This document shows positions 1-10,512 of a stretch of 64,000 bases of DNA, piece by piece. The DNA comes from Phytophthora sp. 'mugwort' (lineage: Eukaryota; Oomycota; Peronosporomycetes; Peronosporales; Peronosporaceae): NCBI GenBank assembly GCA_033558025.1, contig JAUCEF010000010.1, positions 1,947,001-2,011,000 on the forward strand, given 5' to 3'. The stretch's first letter is position 1. Every line of letters starts with the position of its first letter. Under the pieces are notes generated by a model, which made no database searches, was not told the DNA's origin, and saw nothing but the letters and a program-made list of their open reading frames with translations. Both the position numbers and the translations under genes were made by a program.

Positions 1-2359
1 GGAATTTAAGGAAAACGTAACTGAGGTATGCGAACTGTCGGTATTTCACGCCCCATTCTACAATAGAGGAATCACCCATGAGGGTCGAACTGTGTGTCTG
101 GAACCATTGAAGAACATCCCCGGCTTTAGTGTACCTCATGATGGCTGTAAAAGTCTGGTGGGTGAATAACTGCGGGTGTTTGACACTGTAAAGCTGCTTT
201 AGCACGAAAAGCTCCCCATGCTGCGCCGCCCACAGCGGCATCCACTCGAGCTTTAATGATGACTCGGGACAGTACTGTACAGCAAGACGCACGAACTTCG
301 TCTGCCAATACGGACTCGTCTTAGCTGGAAGTGCCCATGCAAATGGGTTAAATCCAGGAGGTTTACCTCCTGCAGTGGTCCAAACCCCAGCAATGCGATT
401 AACACTAGCGTTGACTCCAGTTCCAAGCTCGCTACCGTTTGCAGTTGCAATAACTGCTGCAGTCGAAGCAGTAACAGCGGCAGTCTGTGGCTCCATCGTT
501 GCACTAGCAACACCACTTGATTCGTTACCGTTGCCTCCAGAGAGAGCGACAATATCCAAATGCTCCTCGTCATGTGTTCCTCGCCCCACAATGGAGCGAA
601 GAACGATCTCGCGTTCTTTCACCGATAACGAAAACCCGGGTGACGCCAATTTCCTCTTCAACAACCACTCGATCATTTTAAAGTGGCCGAGCGATGCACA
701 ACGATACAGCGTACTGCCGTCCACGATATCCAACGGCCGCGCACACCCAACAGATGGGAGGTTGTCATATGATGATCGCCGTTTGATTGAAGCTGCAGAT
801 AGATCCGGTAGCATTCCATCGACGGCATTCGACGTGGCAGCGCGGTCTCGTCGCTCTCGCACCAGTACGACCTCTTGCACTTCTTCAGGAGGACTGTCTG
901 TTCGCTTTTCGATCCATTCCGCCATCTTAACATTTCCTGTCGGAGCGGCCGCAATCAAGACTTGCGGTGACCACAATCCAAGTCGCTCAACGACGAACGC
1001 TAAAAGGTCGATGTTCCCGCTCGCCGCTGCCTTCTCGGTCGCACTTGGAGACAGGTTATGCCTCTGCTCCACTGGCATCCGGTCCGTTATGTACTTCACA
1101 AGCTCGAAATGACCTGATCCAATGGCAGCTTCAAGCGTGCGCAGATCCAGCGGCATTCTCATCTCCTTGTGCAGATATTGGAGCGTCTTGATATTTCCGT
1201 GAGCTGCCACACTCGGTAGAAACGCAGGCGAGCACGAGAAACGCGGGAAGCGAGGTACTAGCCAACGCAGCACTTCCACGTGTCCATTGGTAGCTGCCAG
1301 ATCCAGTACAAGCGAGCGGCATCCGTCGCTACTCCGATTCTTGTGTAGCCACTTCACCACCTCCAAATGTCCGTTGCCTGCCGCACTGCACATACCGACA
1401 GCTGTCCCCCCTTCTCGTCGCTTTTCATGCAAAAACTTGACTACCTCGAGGTGCCCATTCGCTGCAGCCATATCCATAGCGAGGCTAGTGCACGGCCATT
1501 GTCCATCCTCATGCAGCTTCTTGACCATTGCTAAATCCCCTCGTGCTGCGGCTGTATCAATTGCTCTGTAACGTCGCCGTCCAAGCGAAGTCCCTAATGC
1601 TTCAGCATCTTCCCACGGCAGTAGCGGATCTCTCTGGTCGTAGACATCCGCCAGCAGCCCCGCTCTCGACGCGAAGACTTCTCGGAAACATTTCCGCTTC
1701 GGGAACACCGCTACCCAGTTCAGTACCTGCAGCTGGGTCTCCAGAGGCTGCACCATGTAGACCACCACACCCGTGCTCTGTTCTGTATCATGTTTCTCCT
1801 GCTTTTCCTCCTGCTCGTAAAGCCACATGACGACTTCGAGCCGGCCAGCCGAGGCCGCGTACTCCATGGCTCGGTGCCTCTCGTACTGACAGCAGCAGTC
1901 TAGCCACTGCACGACCTCTTGGTCTCCCTGTCTCGACGCCTCGTACATGACCTCGGCTGGGAACTCGTACGCGGTGTTGCGGGAGCTCCAAGCCAGTACT
2001 TTGGCTTTATCAGAGGCATTCTCGGGCGTCCAAACGCCGCTTCTCGCTGGTTTCTCCACGTTCAACAGTGAAGGATGGCTCAATCGGAAGCGCAGAAGCC
2101 GCTGCACCACCTCTGCGCAGCCGTGCGCCGCGGCGCAGTGCAGAACGATCGTGAAGCGACGAGACGCATCGCCTAATGACAACAAGTGAGCATGCGCGTA
2201 CAGGAAGCGCACCAGCGGCTCGTACTGTGCGTCCAGCGCGAAGACCAGCAGGCTGATGGTCTCATGAGGCGTGAGACACCCCACCACCCTGGTAAGCGCC
2301 CGCTCGGTGCCCAGCAACCGCCGCCAGCGTTGCAGGAAGCGCGCCGAAGTGCGCGGCAT
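1..2359 (-). CDS. Ankyrin-repeat protein, 3' end beyond the window
   Basis: One open frame runs leftward from an ATG at 2359-2357 to the window edge without a stop, about 786 residues, so the C-terminus lies outside. It carries many ankyrin-type units of the form AA-x-GHLEVVKWLH; the clearest tandem block is at about 1270-1560, with NGHLEVVKFLHE, NGHLEVVKWLHK and NGHVEVLRWLV. The N-terminal third has more divergent units (for example AAAHGCAEVVQRLLR). I see no signal peptide, membrane segment or second domain. Ankyrin repeats are protein-binding scaffolds; the partner cannot be told from sequence. Large single-exon ankyrin proteins with this unit are abundant in oomycetes. It is divergent from the small gene at 2581, sharing about 220 bp of upstream DNA. 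The long frames on the + strand here are antisense shadows. Confidence 0.88.
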   Translation of the reverse strand, partial: MPRTSARFLQRWRRLLGTERALTRVVGCLTPHETISLLVFALDAQYEPLVRFLYAHAHLLSLGDASRRFTIVLHCAAAHGCAEVVQRLLRFRLSHPSLLNVEKPARSGVWTPENASDKAKVLAWSSRNTAYEFPAEVMYEASRQGDQEVVQWLDCCCQYERHRAMEYAASAGRLEVVMWLYEQEEKQEKHDTEQSTGVVVYMVQPLETQLQVLNWVAVFPKRKCFREVFASRAGLLADVYDQRDPLLPWEDAEALGTSLGRRRYRAIDTAAARGDLAMVKKLHEDGQWPCTSLAMDMAAANGHLEVVKFLHEKRREGGTAVGMCSAAGNGHLEVVKWLHKNRSSDGCRSLVLDLAATNGHVEVLRWLVPRFPRFSCSPAFLPSVAAHGNIKTLQYLHKEMRMPLDLRTLEAAIGSGHFELVKYITDRMPVEQRHNLSPSATEKAAASGNIDLLAFVVERLGLWSPQVLIAAAPTGNVKMAEWIEKRTDSPPEEVQEVVLVRERRDRAATSNAVDGMLPDLSAASIKRRSSYDNLPSVGCARPLDIVDGSTLYRCASLGHFKMIEWLLKRKLASPGFSLSVKEREIVLRSIVGRGTHDEEHLDIVALSGGNGNESSGVASATMEPQTAAVTASTAAVIATANGSELGTGVNASVNRIAGVWTTAGGKPPGFNPFAWALPAKTSPYWQTKFVRLAVQYCPESSLKLEWMPLWAAQHGELFVLKQLYSVKHPQLFTHQTFTAIMRYTKAGDVLQWFQTHSSTLMGDSSIVEWGVKYRQFAYLSYVFLKF

Positions 2360-2580
2360 TTCGACCCAGTAAGAAATAGATGGGTCGGTGGCGGGTACGT
2401 GGCAAGAATAGCTGTTGGTGGCGAATTGCGCAGATTTGGTGGCTGCAGCGGCACGTCTCACGTCTTACAATTCACTTACAACTAAGTACCCTAGTTTTGG
2501 TACTTTGTTGAATCATCCTATTATTGTGTAGGATTTGTGTAAAGATGTGCTTACATGGCTACAATTGAAGATCGGAGCTC
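2360..2580. promoter_or_regulatory. Divergent intergenic region between ankyrin gene and small unknown gene
   Basis: About 220 bp separates two divergently oriented starts (ATG at 2359 on -, ATG at 2581 on +), so both promoters must lie here if both models are right. The stretch is AT-richer than its flanks, with two similar TAxTTxxGTA-type segments around 2487-2530. No initiator was assigned with confidence. Confidence 0.35.
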
Positions 2581-2958
2581 ATGAGCAGACCACGCAAGGC
2601 GGCACTGCCTGTGAACGCAGAAGATCCACCGCAAGAGCAACAAGACACAGGGCTAGATGAGGAAGAAGACGCAGAGGTGATGCCAAACGATGGAGCAGAA
2701 GACACCATAACTGTTCTGGCACATGTGCGCGACAAGATAATCCCAATCCACTGTGGCTTTGGCACACAGCAAGTCGTCTGGCTGGGTCACGTGGCCATTG
2801 CTCGATATGATGAAGACGGTGATACACAAGGCTGGCTGGAACTTGGCATCCCTACTAAGATCATTAAGGACGGCAAAGGCGAGCTCGGACTCACGGACGT
2901 GATCTGTGACGTCCTACAGGATCGAAGTCATGTGTATATCTCGACGTCGTTAGGATAA
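2581..2958 (+). CDS. Small conserved-looking unknown protein (125 aa)
   Basis: The frame begins with ATG and ends TAG/TAA-type at 2958, giving 125 residues. The first 40 residues are acidic and probably disordered (DEEEDAE). The rest looks like a compact mixed alpha/beta domain: alternating hydrophobic strands (ITVLAHVRDKIIPIHCG, VVWLGHVAIARYDE) and a Gly-rich middle, ending HVYISTS. I do not recognise a family. No signal peptide or membrane helix. The adjacent ankyrin gene is divergent, so co-regulation is possible. Coding status is supported by an ATG start, codon usage like its neighbours and a sensible domain-like pattern, but not by homology that I can name. Confidence 0.6.
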   Translation: MSRPRKAALPVNAEDPPQEQQDTGLDEEEDAEVMPNDGAEDTITVLAHVRDKIIPIHCGFGTQQVVWLGHVAIARYDEDGDTQGWLELGIPTKIIKDGKGELGLTDVICDVLQDRSHVYISTSLG

Positions 2959-3013
2959 ACAGCAGACAGCGGCGGTTGGGAGATAATTCCGTTAGTAGGC
3001 ACATTCATTACTA

Positions 3014-3710
3014 TTAGACCCGAAGAAAAGCCGCCAGAACAGCTTTAGGAACACGCAACTCTGTCGCATTATCCAGAAATTCTTGTACGGCCTCGATCTC
3101 TTCGTCGTCGTAATACTGCAGCATCATTTGATGTCGAAATTTCTTGCCATCGATTATTTCTTCGCTTCTTCGTCCAACTTGATCAGCTACATCATATCCA
3201 AGTCTCTCTGTGGCGTGTAAGGCCGACGACAACTTGCGTGTAGACACCTTGTCAGAGGTATCCATCGATATGGATCTACACGACGATTTTTAGCTTCACA
3301 CGATAAGCACAAGCACGTGTTTGAGTGTACCTGAAAGCCTGCTCGAACCTGTCCCGCTCGCTACTGTCCAGCGTCTATTACCAAGGAACCACACAACACA
3401 TTGTAGATAAAATAACTGTAAGATAGTGCTGATCCCGGTGTCGACTAACAAGGTCACACACCTTAAACAGGAAGATTTTTTGAAAGTCCGCGAGGCCGAT
3501 GGTATTTGTATTCGTGTAGTCGAACTCGTACACAAGCACTAGCGCTTCGCCCTTTGTAACGGTGAAGCCCAACGCTCGCAGACACATTTTCAGCTGCTTC
3601 ACACTCATTATTTCTCTGCCTTCTGTCGCTAGCTCGAAGACCACGCGACTCTCGCATTCTTGTGCAGGTGTCAGCCGTTTGTCTTTGATCCGCTGCAACA
3701 CCATCGTCAT
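3014..3710 (-). CDS. Centrin-like EF-hand protein with degenerate loops (3 exons)
   Basis: Model: exon 1 3710-3462, exon 2 3374-3331, exon 3 3275-3014, joined by GT-AG introns of 87 and 55 bp, giving 184 residues in one frame (249+44+262 nt). Exon 1 follows the centrin pattern (MSVKQLKMCLRALGF, then ALVLVYEFDYTNT and ADFQKIF); exon 2 gives the linker-helix ERDRFEQAFR; exon 3 holds the second EF-hand pair (VSTRKLSSALH). Centrins are calcium-binding proteins of centrioles, basal bodies and nuclear export. Here the 12-residue calcium loops lack most acidic ligands in all four hands, so calcium binding is doubtful. It may be a flagellar or basal-body scaffold; that is inference. Splice sites were placed by hand; exon 2 is only 44 nt. 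Confidence 0.72.
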
Positions 3711-3961
3711 GTTCCTGCCTACTTATTCAACGCACTCCGTTCTTGCTCACACTGCGTCAGTTAGCAACTGCCAGAACTACAAGAATAGGCACCAACCACT
3801 GCCGATCCTAGCATCTTCACACCAACAATTTAGCTGCAAACAGAACGTACGTATAGCAAAGATTGATTGATTCAGGTTGGTCGATAGACGATCAGAGCAC
3901 CACATGACGTGGAATAGGCTCAAACGGACTCACTTTCGACGCTGATCTTGATTCCTATTGC

Positions 3962-5070
3962 TTATTGGCGCGACAAGATCTCCACAGCGTCGGTTTTCTC
4001 CTCAGTCAGTTCCTGGGCAGTGGCCTTCATCATCGCGTCGATGCGGGACGAGATCGGGAGGCCGTTGATGACCTCGTAAGTGCCGTTGCCCGTGCATTTG
4101 ACGGGGAACGAGTAGATAAGGCCTTCTGGTACGCCGTACTTGTTGCCGTCAGAGCAGATGGCCATGGACACGTACTCGCCTTCCTTGGAGCCGGTGAACC
4201 AGTCGCGCAAGTGCGCGCCGATGGCAGCGGCGGCGGACATGGCGCTGGAGAGCTTGCGGGCCTTGATGATGGCCGCGCCACGCTCTTGCACGTCCTTGAC
4301 GAGCTTGTTCTCGACCCAGTCCTTGTCCGAGACATACTTGTCAAGCGGCTCGCTCTTGGCGGCGCTGGGCAGCTTCACCTCGGCGTACGTGACGTCGGGT
4401 ACCTGCGTGCTCGAGTGGTTGCCCCAGATGATGACCTTGTTAACGTCTTTGGACGTCACCTTGCTGCTCTGGGCTTCATTGACCTTCTCCACAAGGAAGG
4501 AGCGCAGGCGCTCGTGGTCCAGACGCGTGAGCGCCGAGAAGTTTTTCCGCGGGATGCTAGGCGCGTTCTCCATGGCGATCAGGCAGTTGGTGTTGGCCGG
4601 GTTGGCCACCACAAGCACCTTAACGTTGCGGCTGGCGAACTTCTCGATGGCGCCGCCCTGGGCCTTGAAAATGGTCACGTTCTTCTCGATCAGATCCTTG
4701 CGCTGCATGCCTTGTTTGCGCGGGAAGCCGCCCACCAAAATGGCAACATCCACGTCCTTGAAGGCAGTCTCCAGGTCGGCCGTAGGGGTGATGGCGTCCA
4801 CCAGGTTGAAAGCGCAGTCCTGCAGCTCCATCTTGACGCCCTCCAGCGCCTCCTGGGCCGGCTCGATGTCCAACAGACGCAGATCCACGCGCTGATTGGG
4901 GCCGAAGACGTGACCAATGCAGACTGGGGAGGGGGAGGGCAAGCAGCAGAGGATACGTAAGGCTACGGCCCATGAGACACAAAGAGGGACGATACAGACG
5001 TACTGAGAGGCAACAGCGAGTACGCGATCTGGCCGGCGGCGCCAGACACGACGATCTTCAGGGAAGTCAT
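3962..5070 (-). CDS. mdh: NAD-dependent malate dehydrogenase, cytosolic type (2 exons)
   Basis: Interconverts malate and oxaloacetate with NAD(H). Exon 1 is 5070-5004 and exon 2 4923-3962, with an 80-bp GT-AG intron; the spliced protein is 342 residues, slightly longer than the usual 330. Exon 1 carries the dinucleotide-binding loop SGAAGQIAYSLLPL. Exon 2 carries VANPANTNC, the substrate/proton-relay segment TRLDHERLR and the catalytic-His segment IIWGNHSSTQVPD, near residue 190. There is no organelle-targeting extension before the Rossmann loop, which supports a cytosolic enzyme. The intron falls just after the first Rossmann helix, phase 1. A long open frame on the opposite strand (3965-4960) is a GC-rich antisense shadow. 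An initiator-like site lies about 50 bp upstream. Confidence 0.96.
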
Positions 5071-5112
5071 TATGGCGAAGGAGTGATAGTTAGGGAAATC
5101 TGTGCTCGACAC

Positions 5113-5131
5113 GGCAAAATCGGAAGTGAGT
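5113..5131 (-). promoter_or_regulatory. Oomycete INR+FPR-like core promoter of mdh
   Basis: On the minus strand this reads CTCACTTCCGATTTTGCC, close to the oomycete initiator (YTCANTYY) followed directly by a flanking ATTTT box. It sits about 45-60 bp upstream of the mdh ATG, the usual distance. Pattern match only. Confidence 0.6.
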
Positions 5132-7034
5132 GAAATATAAGATCGGCTTTTAACGTGATTCAGGTTGCACTTGTAAGATTCCGTTGTAATGTATTAGAAT
5201 GATTGTAGCTAGTTGAGTTGAGTTTTGTATGTAATAGTTTGCAAACGTTGCAGGCGGATTCGTATCTTTTTGAGCTTTCTTCAATCACCCAGGATTTGGC
5301 CATATACCACCAGTGTGGTGACCAGACTCAGTCGTCTATGGACCAAACAGACAATGCGATGATTGGAAGGACACACAGTCAGGCTACGCGATAGGCTGTG
5401 CCGCTGAGTATTCACTCAGCTTTAGGGAGGAGCTTGAGCTTCGACTTTTTTTTGCAATTTGGTCCGATTTGGTCTCTAATAATCAGACGGCGCCACTTCA
5501 ACGCGGACCTTGCGTTGCGTTGCATTAACTTCGAGCATATGGTCCGCACTAGCCTACTACGCCTACTACCAATAGTAAATGTTAAAGCATTTGGACCATG
5601 ATGGGTATATTATGGAGATACAATTCCTAGGAAGGACGTAGAGTGACGAGGCCTCGTTGCCGAGCACTCGCCACGTCACGCGATGCCTCTGACGGCTAAG
5701 CGTCATGCCGGGAGCTAAGAGCTGGTACTTGTAGCTCAGTAGGGCGGGATATTCGCCCAAACAGCGACTAGAGCGGCGTCTTGTCTCCTTTTCCCTCGCT
5801 GGAAATGGATCTCTTCGGTGTCTTTGAGGGGTTCTATGGAGCCTTGTTCTCAGAATTCGAGTGTGCGGTGCACCGACCCTGTGCAATTGAAACCGTGGTG
5901 TGTGCAACCGCGTAGTCTTTTACTAGTTGAGCGTGTGCGCGTATGTTGTCCGACCGCTGACTTCGTCGTTGACGTGGGGCTGGACGCGCACCTCGACTTG
6001 TGAGCGGAAAACGGTTTGGGGCTCTGTAGCGCCATGCAGCCAGAACCGACGACGTCCAGCGACGTCTGGACGATGAGTTCAGCGACCCCAATTACTTCGG
6101 CGGGATGCACTCACGCTCCGTGAACTGGTTGTACTTCCTTCGATCACGTGCATGTGTATACGCGTGAGTATGGGTGCGCTTCAAAGTCACGAAGCGAGGC
6201 GAGCAACTACCCAGTTAGTACGGGTCAAAACTCCAGCTTTCACGTAGCAAAGCTCATGCTGAGGTGGAAGCTTAATAGATATCAGCATGACAGTACGTGA
6301 AAGGCGGCACGGGTTCGACGTTCATCTTGTACAGAGTTCTAGTAAGCGGTGGACTTTCATGACCACGAAACGGCGACTCCAAGAGAACGCTATGGGAACT
6401 TGTAGATCGTCACGACGAGACTCGAGCGTGGGCCCATCGGCTTCAACTCGAACGTGAACTTGAGACTGTCAGCTAAAAAAGTCTCGGCTTCAATGGGTTG
6501 TGAAGCCGGAGCGGACGCTTCCTCCACCCACCGCGAACGCCCAGATCTCTATGCTCTGTCCCCTCGTTTTAACTCACTTGAAGCGTGTTCGGAGGGAGTC
6601 AGTGGGCTGTTTGGACACAGTGCAGCGCCATCGCCACCATGCCGGAAAAACCGCGAAGGCGCTGGAACAAACGGTAGAAGAAAGCGCCTTCCAAGCGTCA
6701 CACACAGCTCGCGTCGTAACGGCTAATCGTTCTTTTGGAAAAGTGCTAACGAACGCCATTTCGTGCGCTTCAGCACCCTTTGCGACTCGAGCCAAACACT
6801 TGAAAGGAGCCGCTAAGAAGCAAACGCCGAGTCTCGGGACGACGCAGCCAGCGACCCACCCCCCTACCCGAGGCTTTGAGCTCTTTTTCGCCACTGACTG
6901 GTGCGTAACGTGTAGCAAACAAGGAATCTCGCTGCAGGTATTGACACTGTGTGCTCTAGGGTACCTCCATTTCCCACCGTTCGTCTCTCGGTATCTGTCG
7001 TGATTGTCTTCCGTTCATCATTCCTTAGCGAAGA
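5132..7034. other. Gene-free intergenic stretch between divergent mdh and GPCR-PIPK gene
   Basis: About 1.9 kb with several short overlapping frames on both strands, none starting with a well-placed ATG and none showing a recognisable domain. It must contain both divergent promoters; only the mdh initiator was identified. Confidence 0.5.
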
Positions 7035-7054
7035 CTCTCTCTCTCTCTCTCTCT
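7035..7054. repeat. (CT)10 microsatellite just upstream of the GPCR-PIPK start
   Basis: Ten uninterrupted CT units end 10 bp before the ATG at 7065, so they probably lie in the 5' leader or core promoter. Pyrimidine tracts are common near oomycete transcription starts; length variation could alter expression, which is inference. Confidence 0.85.
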
Positions 7055-7064
7055 TAGCTTGAGT

Positions 7065-10000
7065 ATGGCTGACGACGGTGTGGAAGGAGTCGACTGCCCC
7101 AAAGGGAGTATGTTGCTCCCAGTTCTGACGTCGGTAGCGTCGCTTATCGGATGTTTCTACGTCGTGGGGACGTATTGGCGGGTCCTGGCACTGCGACAAC
7201 ACCCAGCAGGGATCATGTTCGGCATGAGTGTGTATGGAGCGATCTACCAGTTTCTCTATCTACTAGATCAGGCATCTAGCTCTGTCCAGTGCACCGATAT
7301 GGGTATTATTGTCGACTTTTTCCTCACGGGTCAAGAGACGTATATGCTCATTTTTGCTATCGACTTGCTTCTGGCGTTAAAGAACCCATTTTCGGCCTCG
7401 AAAGGGCAAATGACCAAGTACCACATTTTTGGTGGCCTCTGGAGCTTAGTTTGTGCCGTCATTTCGCATTTTGACACACAATACGCTCTTTTCGGCTTCT
7501 GTTGGCTCAGTTCCAGTGGAGATATCCTCAGCCGTCCATACAGCGCTTCCGACCGCGAAAAAGCATCCAACGACACACTCACGGCAGGGGTTTTCTTTGC
7601 GCTGTACATTGTCGTGGTCTACTGTACATCGCTCATAGCGATCGTGCGTACGTGGAACACGTTCGTTAAAGGTCTGCCCGACACGTTTCGCACCCGTAAA
7701 CGTATCCAGCGCCACCTCAAGTACTATGTGGGATGTTATTTCGGCTACTGGACATTAGTCTTGGCTTGTTATGCCGTGTTTAGTTTACTACCACGCTCAA
7801 GTGCCGACAGTAAAGGTGGTATTCGGTGTCGTGTGTGGCATCTTTTATCTTGTCTGTTATTGGCAAAAGGAATGGTACACGCTCTCATTTGGACAAGAAC
7901 ATCCAATATTCTTCGCATTATTGAGCAACTCCGTCAGAATGGGAGTGCTCATCTCCCTCGACAAGACGGAAACTGGGACGATAACATTAATTGGGCACTT
8001 CGACTGGAAATTCTCACCAATACGACCAAAGGCATTTGCCAGAGCGTCGATCGAGCTGAACACCAAGCACGTGCGTCGGCCGAGTCGTCTGTACGGTCGA
8101 TTTCGATCTCCCAGTCTTCACTGGAAGACGGAGGAATAGAAAACTCGACACTTCCGAACGATTATTGTGACCGGAAAGAAAGCTACACACAGATTGAAGA
8201 ACTGATCCTAGAGAACCGCAATGACCGGCGCTCGAATGGTCCACGGACGGAAGGTGTCGTGTTCAAAGATTTCGCTCCTCACGTCTTCCGTCGGCTTCGA
8301 GAAGAAGCCAAAGTGTCAAGCGCAAGCTATCGCAATTCACTCCAACAAACTACAATCGAACGCGTGAGTGAAGGCAAAAGTGGCGCGTTTTTCTACTTTA
8401 CCGAAGACCGCAAATACGTGGTTAAGACACTTACGAACGAGGAGCTCAAGTTTTTATTGGGTATTTTACCAAAGTATTATACCTTCATGAAACGGAACCC
8501 AGACACGTTCATGACGCGCTTTTTCGGGTGTCATGGGCTCACTATGTACGGCAAGACGGTCTTTTTTGTCGTTATGCAGAGCGTCTTTGCCACGTCGTTG
8601 CAAATCCACGAACGGTTTGACTTAAAAGGGTCTTGGGTTGGTCGTCTGGAAGGTCGTAAACCGACGGGTACGATCGCGACGTGCAAGTTCTGCAATGCTG
8701 AGTATACAGTCGGTGGGAGTCATGACCAGCGCTGCAACGTCCGAGGAGAAGGCAACATGAACCATCAGTACGATCAAGTGGGCAAAGATCTTAACTGGAA
8801 CCGCCACATGGCTCTCCCGTACTCAACAGCGCGAGCAGTTGCAGTCCAACTAACAGCCGACTCGGAATTCCTTTGCAGTATCAACTGTATCGACTACAGT
8901 CTGCTCGTGGGGATTCATCATCGCAGCTTTAACGTATCGCATTATTCCTCAGCTAGTAGTTTTGACTCGCTACCGCGCTGTAGTATGAGCAGTACTGGCA
9001 GTCAATTTCGAGTCTCGAACCGTAGCGGACGGAGCAACAGCAGCGATTCCTACAGTTTTGGCACGAACACCAGCTTTATCCGGAATCGTAGTAGCAGCGG
9101 CGGGAATCAAGCGAATCGTGGCTGTTATTGCTCTTCCAGTAGCAACGGGATGAAGAAATCGTTCCAACACTTTGCACAGGTAGGAATGAGTGTGGACGAG
9201 GTGCACGGACCAGGATTGTACTATCTCGGTCTCATTGACATGCTCCAGCAATGGAACTTCCGTAAGCGTGTCGAGCATTTTGTCCGTGTCTACTTGTTAC
9301 TGCAAGATCGACATGGAATTTCTGTAGTTAATCCACGTCAATACGCTGATCGATTCCAGCAACGTGTCATCAAGGAGCTCATTTATGATGCAGCAGCCAG
9401 ACCCACACGTGACCATCAGGACAGTGTCTCGTTCACACAGTTACAGATCCAGAACCAGCGCAATGCTCAATTGGTCGAGTCGAACCGGACTTTGAGCACC
9501 ATGTTAGCTTCTTTGGACGGGAGCGGGGCCACCTTTACCAGTCAACCGTCAACACACGCTGACCCCTTTGCCAATATCATGTCGCCAAGTCTCGTGGCCA
9601 CGTCGATGGGCAACTCCCCATGTACGCCGCCTTTAGCTGCTACAGTACCAAGCAAAGGTAGAGCAGCAGTGCGTGCTGTCTCCGCACGGCATCACTCGTC
9701 ATGCTCGTGGGATAACGCTAGTGGCAGTAGTTCCAGTGGAGTCGGACGCCTTTCAGGTGGCTTAGAGATGGAGATTCCAGGCACAATACCCATGGTATAT
9801 CCGACCGCATTGGACGCATTGCCACCTCATTTGCGTCGATCACTGGCACCGTTGACGCCGTCTCCACGTACTTCTTCAGCCAAGTCAAGCAACCAACGCT
9901 CCGTCTCCTCTGTTGTGTATACCAGCAGTTCGGACGCGTCCAGCAGTACGAGCAGATCTGGGGACAAGAACAGCAACAACACGGCGGTGGTGCATCTGGA

Positions 10001-10106
10001 CGAGGGTGCACTACGAGGCCCCTCGAGCCCGCATGACTACCGTATCGTATGCACACCAACGTTTCCGGACAAAGGAGGACCGAATGCAGCCACCCTCTCA
10101 GCCTAG
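7065..10106 (+). CDS. GPCR-PIPK fusion (7TM receptor + phosphatidylinositol-phosphate kinase)
   Basis: Start chosen at the ATG at 7065 (the frame stays open 6 nt further up, but with no ATG); 1013 residues, one exon. Residues about 20-290 contain seven hydrophobic segments, the receptor part. Residues about 430-780 form a PIP kinase: nucleotide-loop GKSGAFFYF, KYVVKTL with the catalytic-type Lys, RFDLKGSWVGR, IDYSLLVGIHH, and IDMLQQWNFRKRVEH. A Ser-rich insert of about 75 residues splits the kinase C-lobe, and a Ser/Thr-rich tail of about 230 residues follows. The family (GK proteins, first described in Dictyostelium as RpkA and expanded in Phytophthora) is thought to couple a heptahelical receptor to PIP2-type lipid signalling at membranes. 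No ligand can be inferred. All kinase motifs appear intact. Confidence 0.96.
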   Translation: MADDGVEGVDCPKGSMLLPVLTSVASLIGCFYVVGTYWRVLALRQHPAGIMFGMSVYGAIYQFLYLLDQASSSVQCTDMGIIVDFFLTGQETYMLIFAIDLLLALKNPFSASKGQMTKYHIFGGLWSLVCAVISHFDTQYALFGFCWLSSSGDILSRPYSASDREKASNDTLTAGVFFALYIVVVYCTSLIAIVRTWNTFVKGLPDTFRTRKRIQRHLKYYVGCYFGYWTLVLACYAVFSLLPRSSADSKGGIRCRVWHLLSCLLLAKGMVHALIWTRTSNILRIIEQLRQNGSAHLPRQDGNWDDNINWALRLEILTNTTKGICQSVDRAEHQARASAESSVRSISISQSSLEDGGIENSTLPNDYCDRKESYTQIEELILENRNDRRSNGPRTEGVVFKDFAPHVFRRLREEAKVSSASYRNSLQQTTIERVSEGKSGAFFYFTEDRKYVVKTLTNEELKFLLGILPKYYTFMKRNPDTFMTRFFGCHGLTMYGKTVFFVVMQSVFATSLQIHERFDLKGSWVGRLEGRKPTGTIATCKFCNAEYTVGGSHDQRCNVRGEGNMNHQYDQVGKDLNWNRHMALPYSTARAVAVQLTADSEFLCSINCIDYSLLVGIHHRSFNVSHYSSASSFDSLPRCSMSSTGSQFRVSNRSGRSNSSDSYSFGTNTSFIRNRSSSGGNQANRGCYCSSSSNGMKKSFQHFAQVGMSVDEVHGPGLYYLGLIDMLQQWNFRKRVEHFVRVYLLLQDRHGISVVNPRQYADRFQQRVIKELIYDAAARPTRDHQDSVSFTQLQIQNQRNAQLVESNRTLSTMLASLDGSGATFTSQPSTHADPFANIMSPSLVATSMGNSPCTPPLAATVPSKGRAAVRAVSARHHSSCSWDNASGSSSSGVGRLSGGLEMEIPGTIPMVYPTALDALPPHLRRSLAPLTPSPRTSSAKSSNQRSVSSVVYTSSSDASSSTSRSGDKNSNNTAVVHLDEGALRGPSSPHDYRIVCTPTFPDKGGPNAATLSA

Positions 10107-10512
10107 AGATCATTATCAAAACACAACATGTGGACGTTTTTGTAGTTTTTATAGTATACTGGTCTACTTGTAGCACTTCTTCGTCTACATGCTGAAGTAA
10201 ATCAAGTGTAGCAATGTGTCAAGAAAAGGTAGCCATGTCTGAAGAAATGTAGCCATATGCCTCGAAACGACGCCATTTCTTCAATCGCTTTGGGCCGCTA
10301 AACGGCATCATTGAGCTCATTCCAGCATGGTAGCCATGAAAACACTGGCCATTGACCGCTGGAGTGAGAAATGAGCTCTTGTCGAGCTCAATTTGCTGCG
10401 TTATCTTCGGGAATAGCTCCCGTCACGGCGAAACGTCTTCACTCTTCACGTCGCTTTCGGTCTCATTCACCAAAGAGCTGTCAACAACAACTAGAAGCCG
10501 ATCATCACTCTC
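10107..10512. other. Intergenic region upstream of family copy A
   Basis: About 400 bp without a gene. It has imperfect GTAGCCATGT-type repeats around 10208-10255 and a block (GGCATCATTGAGCTCA) resembling the sequence upstream of copy B near 13918, suggesting that 5' flanking DNA was duplicated with the genes. Confidence 0.45.

Noticed and set aside
375..1112. 245-codon + strand frame
   Set aside because: Antisense to the ankyrin-repeat gene, low-complexity Ser/Thr/Ala product.
3965..4960. 331-codon open frame on the + strand
   Set aside because: Exactly antisense to malate dehydrogenase; open because of GC-rich codon bias, with no domain of its own.
6500..7003. 167-codon + strand frame before the GPCR-PIPK gene
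   Set aside because: No ATG at its start and no domain; overlaps equally long frames on the other strand.
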